A stretch of DNA of 64,000 nt from assembly GCF_029962835.1 (NCBI RefSeq), contig NC_080577.1:2666001-2730000 (forward strand), in the 5' to 3' direction. This DNA is from Magnolia sinica (lineage: Eukaryota; Streptophyta; Magnoliopsida; Magnoliales; Magnoliaceae). Positions 11,401 through 26,400 of the stretch are shown one piece after another (the first letter of the stretch is position 1; each line of letters begins with the position of its first letter). A program made the translations under genes and the position numbers. The notes beneath the pieces were generated by a model. It was given only the letters and a program-made list of their open reading frames with translations, searched no databases and was not told the origin of the DNA.

Positions 11401-14400
11401 GTAGATGGAGACATCAAAACATCTATAAACTCTCTTCAGTCCATGATGGAGGAGGAGGAAGAGAAAAGAAGGCTCATTAGGCTACGGAACTTGGATCGCC
11501 ATTCACAGTTCAGTGGAACATTCACCCGTCTTGCGATGGTATGTAGTCTCATCCGAATGCCTAGGCCTTTGAAGTTTTATATCTAAATTTTAGTAAATTT
11601 TCCAAGTTCTTTGTATCAGGATGGTTCTAAGTCATTATTCAAGGGCAATCCAGCTGCTGCTTCTTGTGATGGCTTGCTCAAAGCTCATAAGGTTCAAAGA
11701 GGTCCACTAAAAAGAATTGCCTGGGACCATGGAAGTTTGTCTTTGCCTAAGGAAAACATTTTGGAATTGCTTCACAATTTTGTGAACCAGTTCTTATCTG
11801 GGGGTTATAATGGTTAGCTTCTCTAATTGAGGTCTTCATACTCTTGGCTCATTTAATGTCTATGTTTAGTTTCTCTAATTGAGGTCTTCGTACTCTTGGC
11901 TCATTTAATGTCTATGTTGCTTCATTTTTATTTTTCTGTTTCTTGGTGTTGCGTGTTCTCATGGTCAACCTGTATACTCATCAGTTTTGATGCAGTCCAT
12001 CCGTGAAGATATTGAAAAAGAACATCATGCAATTCAGAGCAGCGATGTCATTGTTTTTTTCGAGGTCGCTCATTTTGTTACAGCTTTTCAACATCACAAG
12101 TTTTCAATTTCAAAGGTGAGATGGAACTTTGAGGAGCTGAAGTGTTCCTAGAAATTCTGCTCACACCTGTAGCCACTAATACGGTTTGTAATGACACAAC
12201 AGTCAAACATGGAAAGTTCCACATCTGAAGCATCTTTTGTCAATAAAAATGCTGATAGCACACTATTCCGTGGAGATGCCTGTGGACCAATTGCAGCAAC
12301 AATGAATGAAGCCATGTTCTTATTAGTCATATCTAAGTGGCGTGAAGCTTTTGATGGCTTGAAGGAAACTAAAGCTTACAAGTTTTTGTCTGCAGCAGGA
12401 TCTCTTATGAAAGGCATGGTCAGTATTCTACTTCAGTGACTCTTTAACTGTTTGTACTTTATGGGACATCCAACATTATCTCTTTGTATATTTCCACGTC
12501 TGACATAGATAATTTTTAGTGCGTTACTTGCCTCTTAGGCTCAATTGTTTTATTTTCATGTGCAGATTCACATGCTAGATTTGGTGCTTAAGTTACTGCC
12601 AGAAGATTCAAAAGAACCTCAAACAGCTCGCATCCTTCTTTATAAGATTTTTTATGATCAGACAGATCAAGGGATGACTCAATTCCTGGTGAACCAGATC
12701 AGATCTTTTGATGCTCATAAACAGTCTAAAAGGTCTTTCTGGCTGAAAATTTTGGGCAATTTCTGTCTTTATTTATGAGTCATGATTTCTCACATTCAGT
12801 TGGTAGTATTGCAAACAAATGTGCCATGAAACAAGGCACTTTATGTCAAGGTTTAGTTGGGAGCATCATCCTTTATTGCTATAATCAGAACACATGAGCA
12901 TCCTAATTAAACAGTCAAGATGCAGTTATACAATTATACATGCAAATATGTAAGAAACTTAGTTCTGAGATTAATAGCATTGACCATTGTTTTACGGTCA
13001 TCTTATCATTTACTGTTTGATGTCTCTTGTTTGAATGTTTCAATCAAGTTAATCAACATAGAACCAACTGGAGGTAGGGTTTGTTATACTACTGCCTTCA
13101 ATGGGGAATACTATATTCCAGTCTTCCAGATGCCTTCTAATGTTATAGATCAATGGAACTCTAGAAGCTATGGGATTATGTCAAGTTATGGGCGTTTCAC
13201 TTTTCTTGGCTTAGTGAAAATTTGCTTTAGGATATCCCTTTTTGCCAGCCAATCCACTGAGACAAAGCACCTCTTTCTGAATATTTCTGAGGTGAGCTGC
13301 ACCAGCTGATCTGAGTGTTGGTGCTTGGGGTGCTACTGTGCTAGTTATTTGTTTTGGATGGTTGATTGTCTGACCTCAAAAGTTCGATATCCCAAAAGCA
13401 CGTTGGAACTCTTCGATTGTCATTTTTCAATATGGATTGTCAATCTTTCCAAATCGCGCGATCCAACGGAGATGCTCATAAATCCCTCATTTGATGTCGG
13501 ATTGGGTTGATTTTTGGTCATCTGAACGGTACTTTAGTACTCTTTCATTCCTAACTAGAATCGTCGGTCCTGAATTTTTCCTTCATCTCCTTGTCAAATA
13601 GTAATGCTCATAACTTTCTCTTCAGAGGTCGAATTTAGACTATTTCAAGCTCATTGGAATGGTAACTTCTCAAGCTTCCAAATGGGACCAGAATTGCCAA
13701 ATTTAGAGACCATTCGATATCCCAAAAGCATGTTAGAACTCTTCGATCGTCAATTTTCAATATGGACTGTTAATCTTTCCAAATTGCGCGATCCAACGGA
13801 GACACCTATAACTCCATCATTTGACGTCAGATTGCGTCAATTTTTGGTCATTTGAAAGGTACTTTAGTACTCTTTCATTCCTGACTAGAATCATTGTATT
13901 CTGATACAATTTGGGCATCCATAAGTGGGATTGCAGTCGTCGGTCTTGAATTTTTCCTTCATCTCCTTGTCAAATAGTAACGCTCATAACTCTCTCTTCA
14001 AAAGTCGAATGACCCTACTTTGACCAATATGACCAAAAGCTAAACCCTTATCCTTTCGCTCGTAAATGTACAATCATACCCTTTAGAAGCCATAGGATAT
14101 TGATATTTGGAAAAATCTATCCATTCAAAGAAATCTCCAAGTTGATTAAAATTACGGACTTTTTTTACAAAAAAACAATCTACTTAATATTGAATTTACA
14201 TTCCTGTACCTTTTTCAAAAAGGCTTTCAATAAGCTACCCGATTAATTTAAGTAATTATCATTGTAGTACCTTCCGTTAATAGAAGTTGTGGTCAGCCAT
14301 GCGAACGAAGGGGCGGCAACTGGGGGTGGGCCCCACCATGATGTTTATGTGAAATCAACTTGACCACCAGGTGCGTCACCTAATATTAACCTAGGGACCA

Positions 14401-17400
14401 AAAATCAGCTCCATCTGTGGTTTAGGTGGACCACATGATTGGAAATAGTGTATAGGACCACATTCACCCTCCAAACAATTTTCCCTTGGTGTGACCCACC
14501 TGAATCATAGATAGGCTTGGTTTTGGGGCCCTGTGCCTAAATTTTGATCTGACATCTAATGCTTGGAGTGGATTTCATATAATCATCACGGTGGACCATG
14601 TAAAAATCAATGGTGAATGTCTCCATCCCAACTTTTCCTTTGGTGTGGCCCACTAGAATTACATGTCAGCCTAATGTGGGATTACATGTCTAATGGTTAG
14701 ATTGGATCTTACATACACATCATGGTGGGCCCCATCAAAAGTCAAGGGTGGGCATCTTGTAAAATTCCCTTAATATATGATCAGAAATTTGGGAGCAATT
14801 GGGAAGGGGGACATACACCATTGAAGTTTTAAGGGGCCCATAGTGATGTATCTATGAAATTCACTCCCTCCATTAGATGGATAATCCCACGTTAGGCCTA
14901 GGGCCCAAAAGTTAGGATGATGATTCAAGTGGGCTACACCAAAGAAAATGGTTGGGAGAGAAATGTCCATACTTTATTTTTACAAGGCCCACTGTGATGA
15001 TTATATGAAATCCACGCCAACCATTAGATGCCACACCAAAATTTAGGCCCAAGGCGCAAAAATAAACCCTATCCGTGATTCAAGTGGGACACACTAAGGG
15101 ATTTGGAGGATGAGTGTTGCCCTATACACTGTTTCCAATCGTGTGGTCCACTTGAATCATAGATGGGGCTGATTTTTGGGCCTTGGGCCTAACTTGGGGT
15201 GAAGCACTTGGTGTCGGAGTGGATTTCATATAAACATCATGGTGGAGCCCACTCAAGCTCCAACCCTTTTCTTGCACAACCACCCCAACTTCTATCAAGA
15301 AATCTAATGGAAGGTAGTCCAATGATAATTACTTACATTAATGGTGTAGCTTATTGAAAACCATTTTGAAAAAGGTAATGGAATATAAATTCTGTATTAG
15401 TTAGGGATTTTTCTTTTCAAGTCCCTTCAAATTAATTACCCTTCACGGCAACAAAATCTCTTCACCTCACATCAACAATGTAGGTCATGGCTACTTGGGA
15501 TCCCCCTAATCCATCCCACCCTTTAGAAGAAACCCCATAATCTCCATTAATTACCTTACAACCTATCACTAATTCTATAACTAGAGACCCCCTCCCCGAA
15601 CAAAAGGGTTTGGATCTTGCTAGAAATTCTTAGCTGCCTCTTTTAAGAATATTGCAGAATTGAGGAAAAAATCAACAAAAGTGAAAAATAAGGAGAAATA
15701 GTTCTAGTTTGGGAGAAGAAGGAAATTTCCCTTTTATAAGAGGCCAAGACATACAATTCAAACTTTAGGTCTATTGCATTGGCTTTCAAAACCTCTAGAG
15801 AAATGAATTTCCTTAAGGGGTGTTTGTTTTTTCATTTACCATTGTAAATATTGGTAAATAAGCAATTATTAATGACAACTAGTTGCCTTTTTCTGAGTTG
15901 ACAGTTACGACTGTTTTAATAGCTTTGATCAGTGTTTTAATTAGCGGTAGCATGTTGCGTAGCATTCAACCCTCTGTAGCATGTAGCATAAATAACGTAG
16001 GGTATAGCATAAGCTACATAATACTCCTATTTTTTAATTTAAAAATATGATAAATGGTAAGACAAAAAGCAAAAAATATAAAAATATCTAAAAGATTATT
16101 CATTTTTCAAGTATACGCATATTCAAACAAGTTATTAATTATCATTTATCAAAAGCCATTCCACATATATAAAGTCATAAACCAAATCAAATAATTATCA
16201 CATCAACAACTTTTTTAGCAAACCACCTTAATTAATAATATCTAATTGAAAACCACAAGTCGCAATTCACAAATATGAAAATAAATAAAAATCCCACATG
16301 TTAAGAGTCTGAAGTATAATACAGAGATCATCTATACAAAAAGAGGGTTTTGAAATTTTATTTTATTTTTTTCCCTTTTAAGTTAAGCTTTTAGCGTGCG
16401 AGTTTCGCACCAACTCAACAAAGGATCACCACCATGTTAAGTGAAAGTGAACAAAGTAAGGTTTGGTTTTAACATTACATTTTCAGTTTTTTATAATGTG
16501 AGTTTTAACAGTTTTTAACAAATAAAACTTCCAAAAAAAAGAAAGAAACATTGTAGCATACGCTATGAACGCCATGTAATTGTAACATACGCTGCAGGGA
16601 ATTTACGCTCTTTAGCTACGCTACACTATGTAGCATATGCTACGAGCTCTATTTGAAAAGCTGGCTCTGATGCTAATATCGAGGAAGGAAGATTAAAATT
16701 TGCGGAGCCCATCGTGATGTATGTGTCTGATCCACACCATTCATCCATTTTATCAAATCGTTTTAGGGCATGAGCCCAAAATTAAGGCAAATCCAAAGCG
16801 CGAGTAGACCACACTACGAGAAATAGGGGGAGTTGAGCACCTACCATTGAAAACTTCTTGTGGGCCATGGAAGTTTTGGACCAAGCTGATATTTGTGTTT
16901 TCCCTTTATCCATGTCTACTTGACCCCATATGAACATGACATTTGTCGAAGGTTTAAGCTTTCAACGGTGGATGTCATTATCCCCATATTTACTGTGGTG
17001 TGGTCCACATGAGCCTTGGATCTGTCTCATTTTTTGGCACATGCTCTAAAAGGAGCTAGTAAAACGGATGGACGGCGTGGATCAGACACATCACGGTGGG
17101 CCCCACAGATTATCCTCATGCAATCCCCATCCAAGTGAACATGGTTTTTGAGGCGCAGATCTTTGAATATTTCCTCCTCCAATCCATGGTGAAGAATAAT
17201 AGTTATGGATAGTGGAAATTGTAAAAACAAACACCCCCTAATCTCTTACTGTCCAACTTCATTGAATTTGTGAAAACTCAATGAGGACAAGATGCTCGAG
17301 AGACTTTAAAATTGGAACTTCCAGGGCCAATCTTGTTATGTCACTCGATTCTTTCCCTTCTCCCACTTTTAATTTCATTTTATAACTCGTGGCCATTACT

Positions 17401-20400
17401 AATGCCTCTTTTTCTTTTTTCTTTTTTCCTTGTCAGTGATCTTGCAGATTTGGTGGAAGTGATACATATAGTTTTACGGCTTATGGAGAACCTTCAAGCA
17501 CGCGGTACATTAAGGGTAAATTTTCCATTGGTGAACTTTCAAGTCCACACTATCTAGAATGTTGCCCTTTTGTTCATGGTTTCCACCCTGAGGCAGTAAC
17601 ATATTAAGGAATGACCAGTATCATAGAGTTCCATATCATAGATTTTACCTATTGGAAAATAATTGATTTACTAAGTCATATCATTTAACTCTTTTCCTTT
17701 CTTGTTTGAGGAGCTCTTAAATTTGCAATAGCTTGGAATGTATTTCTTGAACAACCATCTATTTTCAAGTGGGCTGCTTAAGTCAATCAAAATCTTGTGG
17801 AATTTCTTTTCTTGGCTATCCACTTTCAGATATCTATGACAAGCCAATAAGAAACTATTGAAAATGAAGCAAGATATGATCAAAATTTAGAGAGCTTCAT
17901 GTGCTTGGCCCTAAATCCATGTGTTCATGAAATAACTTCCTCCATTATTATTATTTTTTTTTGAGGAAAAATAAAAACTTACCATAACAAAAAATTAGAA
18001 AGAAGTTTTTGATGATGCGATGGTTTCTGAGATCAAGTTAGTGGAAACTATTAGGAATTCAGTTTCCAGGTGGGCCTGTTCTTTGCCCAAATTCCGTCAT
18101 GTTTCAGCCTTGGATTTATTAAGGATGTGGTATTTGGAAAGAATGGGCAAACCTTTCCAAGAACCTTGCAAATGGTCTTCTCCTGTCAGATTTGAAATAA
18201 ATTCTGATGGTTTTTTATTTTTTATTTTTTTTCTGCCAGTGTGGCAAAGGGGCACTTTAAGGGATCATAGAGAATCATCCGTTAGTATTCAGGGAAACAT
18301 TTGAAGCAGAGAAAAGGGTCCATAGGAAATCTCTCAGAATTTCTATTGAAGATTTTCTGGCATGGTTACATCAAATGCTACTAAAAATAAATAAATAAAA
18401 ACAAAGAAATAAAAAATAATAAAAATTCCTTGGTTTGCAATCTATCAAGGTGTTAGAACGATGGAAACATTGTTTTTAATGAAATTCAGGACATCACCTC
18501 TAGGTTAAGCATTTCATTTGCTGATGTTCGTATAGAGGTAATTGTCATTGCAGATGTTTTGGCAAAAGGTGTTAGCAGCGCAGCTGTGTGTTGGGTAATT
18601 CTTTTCCACTTTTCTTTTAACAAAATTTAAACCTAGTGCCTGGTCAGCAGAGTTATAATTTAAATTGAAATGTAAAATACTCTCAGCCTGTTTGGGTGTG
18701 GTTTTCAGGAATAGTACTATCTAGAAAAGATTTGCAACTCAGAAATAAACTATTTAGTTATGAGTATTTAGAAAGTCTATCTTTGACAAAATAAAAACCT
18801 TAAATAGCTACCCAATAGGTTGCGTACTTTCAGTTGGTCCAGGGAATGCTTATTTTTTTTCTTGGGTATTGAAGAGAATGGATCTTATTGAGTTCAACTT
18901 GTAGCTCACCTTCATTGTAGAAATTGTACACACCACAAAAGTAGTAGATTGGGATTGGTCCATGTAGGTGAACACGTTAAGCTGACAGCCGTATTATGCT
19001 GTATGCATGAATGAAAACCTTATGATGCATTGTCTTGTGACTTTTCGAGGATATTACGTAAGATGGCATCCCAATTCCTAAACTCGTGTTACAATGTCTG
19101 TTTGATTATGATTTATCATCATCAGCCTCATTTCTAGAATCTGAAAATGGAATGGATTCTAACAATGGTAAATGGTTTTGTGATGAAGGTTTCTAAAAAA
19201 TCCAGGAAGGCTAGAAAAAAAATTCAGGGGAACAAAAATGTGACAGAAGTTGAGAAGATGGTAGAAGAGGATGTCAGTGCGCCCAAAGCTGATGGCTCAA
19301 ATCATCACATTGCCAATTCAACTAGAGAACAGGTAGAAAAGATGGTAGAAGAGGATGCCAGTGTGCCCAAAGCTGATGATTCAAGTCATGACATTGCCAA
19401 TTCTACTGGAGAACAGGTAGAAAAGATGGTAGAAGAGGATGCCAGTGTGCCCAAAGCTGATGATTCAAGTCATGAAATTGTCAACTCAACTGGAGAACAG
19501 GTAGAAAAGATGGTAGAAGAGGATGCCAGTGTGCCCAAAGCTGATGATTCAAGTCATGACATTGCCAATTCTACTGGAGAACAGGTAGAAAAGATGGTAG
19601 AAGAGGATGCCAGTGTGCCCAAAGCTGACGATTCGAGTCATGGCATTGCCAATTCTATTGGAGACCCAGTTGTGGATTTAAACAATTCAACTGAGGACCA
19701 TTTGGAAAAAAGTTCTAATGGGAAAGAAGAAAGCTCCTCGGTCCCTTGTCAGACTGAGGAGCCAGAAATGCCCTCGCTGGATGCATGCAAACTTGGAGAT
19801 GATTCAGTTCAGATGGATAATGAAAAGGCTGATAATGGTCTTAATGATCTGGCATATGGAACAGGTGATTCTTCTGATGATGATCAGTTGCCTGCTATGA
19901 ATGAAGTTGATTTTAGTGTATACAAATTGGTTGCCACATTTGCAAACAACACCATTATTCAAAATTTATGTTGGTTGCTGAAGTTCTATAAAAGCAACTC
20001 TTCGAGTACAAATCACTACATAATGTCCATGCTGCGGAGGATTTGTGAAGATTTGGAGCTTGCCCCGATGCTATATCAGGTCAAAATTCCAAACAAAATT
20101 ATTTTTAGCACTCTATAGTAGAAATGATTTTCATGATGTTTATGCCTGTCTATCCTGGCAGTTATCGCTCCTCACCACATTCTACGATATCTTGAGGGAC
20201 CAGAAATCATACCCTTGCAAGGAATATGAAAATATTGTTTCCTTTCTTACAAAACTGGTGAGGAAACTGATGAAGAAAATGAAAAGCCAGCCCCTACTTT
20301 TCGTGGAAGTACTCTTCTGGAAGACACGCAAAGAATGCCACTACATCAATTCCGAATTTTTGTTACATGAGCTGGGCAACTTGAAGAAAGAAAGTTGTAA

Positions 20401-23400
20401 GTGGGGAAGCATGTCAGTTGAGGAAGAAGAGAGTGACACATCAAATGGCGAGGGAGGGTTAGCTAGAAGAAGCTTGGCAGATGCTCTTGGTGAAGACGAA
20501 CATGATTTTGTGATTTCACAGGAGATCAATCATCAGACGTAAGGCAGCTTGTGTGGATCTTAAACTCTTTCATCATTATCAGTTGAGCAGCTACTTTGTC
20601 AGTTTATTATTGGAAACTGATTTCTTCATTCTGAAAATTTACAGGGAGGACAATGCATCCATCAGGAATATTCCGAAGGCTTTGCACAAAACCAAAGATG
20701 ATCACAGGTATGTGCTATTTGAAGACTTATCTTTTCTGACTGGCGTTGTGGATACCTGATAGGTTTTGCTCTTCGCTATTGCAGTTCCTGGGAACATGAA
20801 TCTCAAAAGGCTTCTAAAAGAAGGAAGAGTCTTGTTTTTGATGAAGACCAGGAGAAGAATATAAAAAATCTTTATGAGAAGTAAGTGCACCATGCATCGA
20901 CAGATGTTATTTGCTTGCATGGAGTTTCTTCTTTGACAGTATACTGATGCTTACGGAAAATAGATTTTTCTCATCATTGCCTAGAGAAAATTATGAATGA
21001 AGTAGGTAGTTTCTTTAGGACATGGAAATATGCTTTTTGTTTCTAACCAAACTGCAGTTGTGCTTTTGAAGTCATACAGTATCAGTTCTGTCAGTTTCAT
21101 CCTACACTAAGATCCATCCTGCATTTGTTATAACAATTACAACCATTCCAGGTACAAGGATAATCGACAGTGCAGCCATCTTATTGCAGAAGCCCTTGAT
21201 CCAGATGGAAAAGTTTCTCCTTCTCAAGTTTCTTGTAAGCTTAAGCAGCTAGGGCTCAAGGTTGCTTCAAAGAAAAAGATGCCCAATGTCGATGAGCCTT
21301 TTTCAGGTGGAGATGATCAAGTCAGGGCTGGGCATTCAAAGAGTGCCACCAGTGCTCAACTTCCCTCAAACGAATTGGAAAATGGTTCTTTGCCAAGAAA
21401 TTCCTTGTAAGTGTTCAGTCTGGCACCAATTTTGTTTCCTTCATGAATTGAATGCCCAAGATTGTCTGGTCATTCAGGTGCCCTCTTTTCTTTTTTTGTA
21501 AATAAGAAGACAGTGGAGATCAATTATTCAATTATTTCCCTCCAGCTCATACTGCTGAATTCAATTCATTCCCAAGAAAAAGAACTCAGTTGCCTTTGCT
21601 TTTGAGTTTCATGTGCAGTAACTGCAAGAAATTTATTGAGTTATCAACAAATAAATTTTGAGTGGCTGTTGTACTATAGACTTGCCATAAACATATGTTA
21701 TAGGATTAACTACATAAATATGAAGTCTCACGAAAGGCACTTTGATAGAGAAAAATGTTCCTAATGCTTTGCAATGATTTGAAAGTTCAAAAAGTTCTAA
21801 ATTTGTGGCTTGCTTGGATTGAGGAAAAACATAATAAAACAAAAGGAAAAAAGGATAAATTTTTCCATGATAGAACTTTTCTCTATGTTTGAATAGTAAA
21901 TATAGTTGTGAATTCTGTTGGGAGCCTTGCTCAAAACCTTAGGATCTAGCCTCCCAAAAACACTAGAATTATGGGATAATAAAGCAATGAAATAATTCAA
22001 AGCACAAACCACACCACACGAGATTTTTACGTGGAAAACCCTCAAAGAGGTAAAAACCACGGGACCTCGTCCAGATCAACAATTCACTATTAAGTAGAAC
22101 GTTACAACCTTCTTCACTTACGCATGAGTGGATAAACAATAAGAGAATAAAAGAAAAATGGAAAGATCTCACCGATCACGAGGACGTAGAAGCGTTGAGA
22201 TGTCGAGTGCAAAGTAGATTACCTCTACGAGCATAACCTCCCTTTCATAAGCTTCCTCTCTCTTTCTCTCTCTCTCTCACACCTTTGATAGCCCTAAACC
22301 CTTTAACAAACCCTTGTAAAGCTTTAGGAAACCCTCTTGCATTACCTAGAAAGGCCCTAGGCACCCATATTTATAGATTTGGAAACCCCCTTTCGCACCT
22401 CTTGCGAAACCGCCTCCAATTTCCGCAGTCCGCACAAGATCCGGACTCAAATCTGCGTAAGCTCGACTGGTCAAGCAGAGTCCTCGACTGGTCGAGCATT
22501 GTTCACTCGACTGGTCGAGCCGGCCCTCGACTGGTCGAGCATTGTTCACTGAGCTCGCTGGACTTTGAGTCGAGTGACCCTCGACTGGTCGAGCACTGTT
22601 CACTCGACTGATCGAGCAGTCCACTCGACTGGTTGAACAACGCGGTGAAACACTCCGATTTTCAATCGGCTGCTCTATCTCTCCTCTGAACTGAGGAGGA
22701 AAAAACAACTCTCAAACTTGCCCTTGAGCAAAGCTTTGGTCATCATGTCTGACTCATTATCGTCCGTGTGGACCTTCTCAAGCTGTAACACCTTCTGTTC
22801 CAAAGTATCCTTGATCTAATGATACCGAATCTCCATGTGCTTCAACTTGGAGTGCTGACTTGGATTCTTGCTCAAGTGTATAACACTTTGACTATCGCAA
22901 TAGACCACGTGCTGCTCTTGCTTCAGGCTAAGTTCCTGTAGAAACCTCTTCATCCAAAGCATCTCTTTACATGCCTCTGTGACTGCAATGTACTCAGCCT
23001 TTGTTATCGATAATGCTACGACCTTCTGTAGCTTGCTCTGCCAAGAGACCGCTCCCCCTGCAAACGTGAATATGAACCTTGATGTAAACTTCCTGGAGTC
23101 TATGTTGTCTGTCATATTTGCATCTGTGTAGCCCTCTAACACAGGTTTTCCGTCACCATAGCATAGGCTCAACCTGGATGAGCCTCTTAGATACCGCAGT
23201 ATCCATTTCACCGCTGCCCAATGCTCTTTGCCAGGATTGACAAGATATCAGCTGACAACACTAACCACATATGCTATGTTTGGGCGTGCACACACCATAG
23301 CATACATCAAACTTCTTACAGCTGATACGTAGGGTATCTTCTGTATCTCTTTCACCTCTGCTTTCATCTTGGGACACTGTCTGTCGCTCAATCTGAAGTG

Positions 23401-26400
23401 ACCATCTACTGGAGTACTGACCGGCTTCGCTACATTCATATTGAACCGCTTTAGGACTTTCTCAATATACCGCTCTTATAATAGCCAAAGCTTCCTACTG
23501 CTTCTGTCACGGGTTATCTCCATTCCTAGAATCTGTTTAGCTGGGTGTAAGTCTTTCATCGCAAATGACTTGCTCAACTCCTGTTTCAGCATGTCAATCT
23601 TCTTAATGTCTTTTCCCATGATGAGCATGTCATCAACGTATAACAGCAAAACTAAGAAATCACCATCTGAGAACTTACGCGTGAACACACAGTGGTCTGA
23701 CTCCGTTCTGTCATACCCATGCTGTAACATGAACGAGTCGAACTTCTTGTACCATTGTCGTGAAGCTTGTTTCAGCCCATACAAGCTCTTCCTCAGCCTA
23801 CACACCATATGCTCCTTGCCCTTGACTTTGAACCCCTCTGGTTGATGCATGTAGATCTCTTCTTCCAGGTCACCATGGAGAAAGACAGTTTTAACATCTA
23901 ACTGCTCTATCTCCAGATCCATGCTAGCCGCCAACCCAAGCAACACCCGTATGGATGTCATCTTCACCACTGGTGAGAATATCTCCTCGAAGTCTATATC
24001 TTTTCTCTGACCGAACCCTTTCACAAGTCTGGCCTTGAACCTCGTCTGTGAATTCTTCTGCTCAACCTTCTTTCTGAACACCCACTTGTTGCTCAGAGCT
24101 TTCTTGCCCTTAGGCAATTTCACCATATCATAGGTGTGGTTCTTATGTAAGGATTTCATCTCCTCTTGCATAGCTTTCAACCACTCCCCCTTATGCTCGT
24201 CGGCTAGGGCCTCAGAATAATCTTCTGGCTCTCCCCCATCAGTCAGCATAATGTACTCATGTGGCGAGTACCTCTTGGACGGCTGTCTGTCCCTAGATGA
24301 CCTCCTCACATATGGTTTAACAGGTGGATCAAGTGGGGGCTGCTCCCCTGGTCCATCTTTTGAAGGAATTTTCTCGTCCTTTGCACCTTACTGTACTCCT
24401 CCGTCATCAGGCACCACAGGAGGAATAACCGAATTCATGTCCTCTAACTCACTTGAACTAGGCTGGTTCTTTTCTGGCTTACCAATGTCTTTTATATACT
24501 GATCTTCAAAGAAAACCACATCTCTGCTCCTGACGAGCTTCTTTTCGATTGGATCTCACAATCTGTAACCGAACTTTTCATCACCGTACCCCAAGAACAC
24601 ACACTGCTTGATCTTCATATCAAGCTTCGACTTTTCGTCCTTTGGTACGTGAACGGATGCTTTGCATCCAAACACCCTGAGATGACTGTACAATGGATCT
24701 TGTTCGGTCCACACATTCTCAGGTACTTCTCCATTCAACGGGGCTGATGGAGACTTGTTTATCAGATACACTGCTATGTGCATTGCTTCTCCCCAGAACG
24801 TCTTGGGCAACTTCGCATGGGATAACATGCATCTGATTTTCTCAACAATGGTGCGATTCATCCGCTCAGCTACACCATTATGCTGGGGAGTCTTGGGAAC
24901 CATCTGTTCATGCCGTATACCCAGGGACTTACAATACTCGGGGAAGTCATCGATGTATTCACCACCATTGTCAGTGCGAATGCACTTCAATTATCTACCT
25001 CTCTCTCTCTCGACCATAGTATGAAACAATTTAAACACACCAAAGACCTCGTCCTTGGATTTCAAAGCATAAACCCAAACCCTCCTAGATGCATCATCTA
25101 TAAAAGTAACAAAATACAATGCCCCACCTAAGGTTTTTGTCCGCATAAGACCACGAACATCAGAATAAACCAAATCTAATGCATGCATTTTATTAACATG
25201 AGAAACAGATTTAATAAATGAAACTTTATGCTGTTTCCCTGATAAACAATCAAGACAAATTTTGAGAGGTATACCTGTCACGTCTGGAATGAGCCGCTTC
25301 CTCACTAGTACGTGAAGCCCTTTTTCACTCGTGTAGCCTAGATGCTTGTGCCACATGTCAATAACTGAATCTTTTGCTGCGTTCAACCCACCCTTACACA
25401 CACTGACACTTGCCTTGTAAATGGTGTAACACTTCTTTCCTCTGGCTGCAATCAACGAACCCTTGATGAGCTTCCAGCACCCACCAGCAAACTGGCTTTC
25501 ATAACCATCATCATCTAACCTTCCCGTCGACATCAAGTTAAGGTGAAGGTCTGAAATGTGCCTCACATCCCTAAGAACCAATGTGCAGCCCACATCGGTC
25601 TTCATACAAATATCACTGACCCCTACGATCTTCGATACGCCAAAATTTCTCATCTTCACGGTCCTATAGTCACTTAACTTGTAGCTTGTAAAGAAGTCCC
25701 TGCGTGGAATCGCATGAAAAGAGGCTCTCGAGTCAATCACCCAGTCGATGTCCTGACTCGTAGTCGTGAGACAAACATCATGATCTGCTGAAAGAACAAC
25801 TACAACGTCGCCATCTAAAGCGACTGCAGTGGAATCTAATTCATCTTCTTTCTCCTTTTCTTTTCCTTTCTTGCCATTCTTATTCTTACGACATTCATGC
25901 TTATAGTGGTCTTTCTTGCCACAATTCCAACATTCAACATCCTTCTTGGTACTCAACTTGCCTCTTGATTTATCTCGGGCCTTCCCGCTCTTCCTGTTCT
26001 TTCCTCTCCCCCGTTCCTGTGTCACAAGGGCCTCTTACTGAGTAGACCACTGAGACTTTCTCATTGTCTCCTCATTGAAAAGACAACTGGTTACTTGTTC
26101 CATAGATACCTTTCCGTCTAGCGCGTAGTTACTTAGAGATACCACTAATGTCTCCCAACTGTTAGGCAATGAACTAAGCAATAGCAAAGCCTGCAATTCA
26201 TCATCCAGGACCATCTTCATAGCAGAGAGCTGGTTCACTATATTGTTGACCTCATTCATGTGCTCAGCCACAGAACTACCATCTTTGAACTTGAGATTCA
26301 CAAGTCGTCTTATTAGGAAGATTTTATTACTGGCTGTCTTCATCTCATACAACCCTTCTAGTTTCAGCCATAGGCTAGCGGCTGAAGTCTCCGTAGATAC

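Noticed and set aside
19718-19900. 60-codon frame in TIMELESS exon 11
   Set aside because: Shadow of the exon in another frame.
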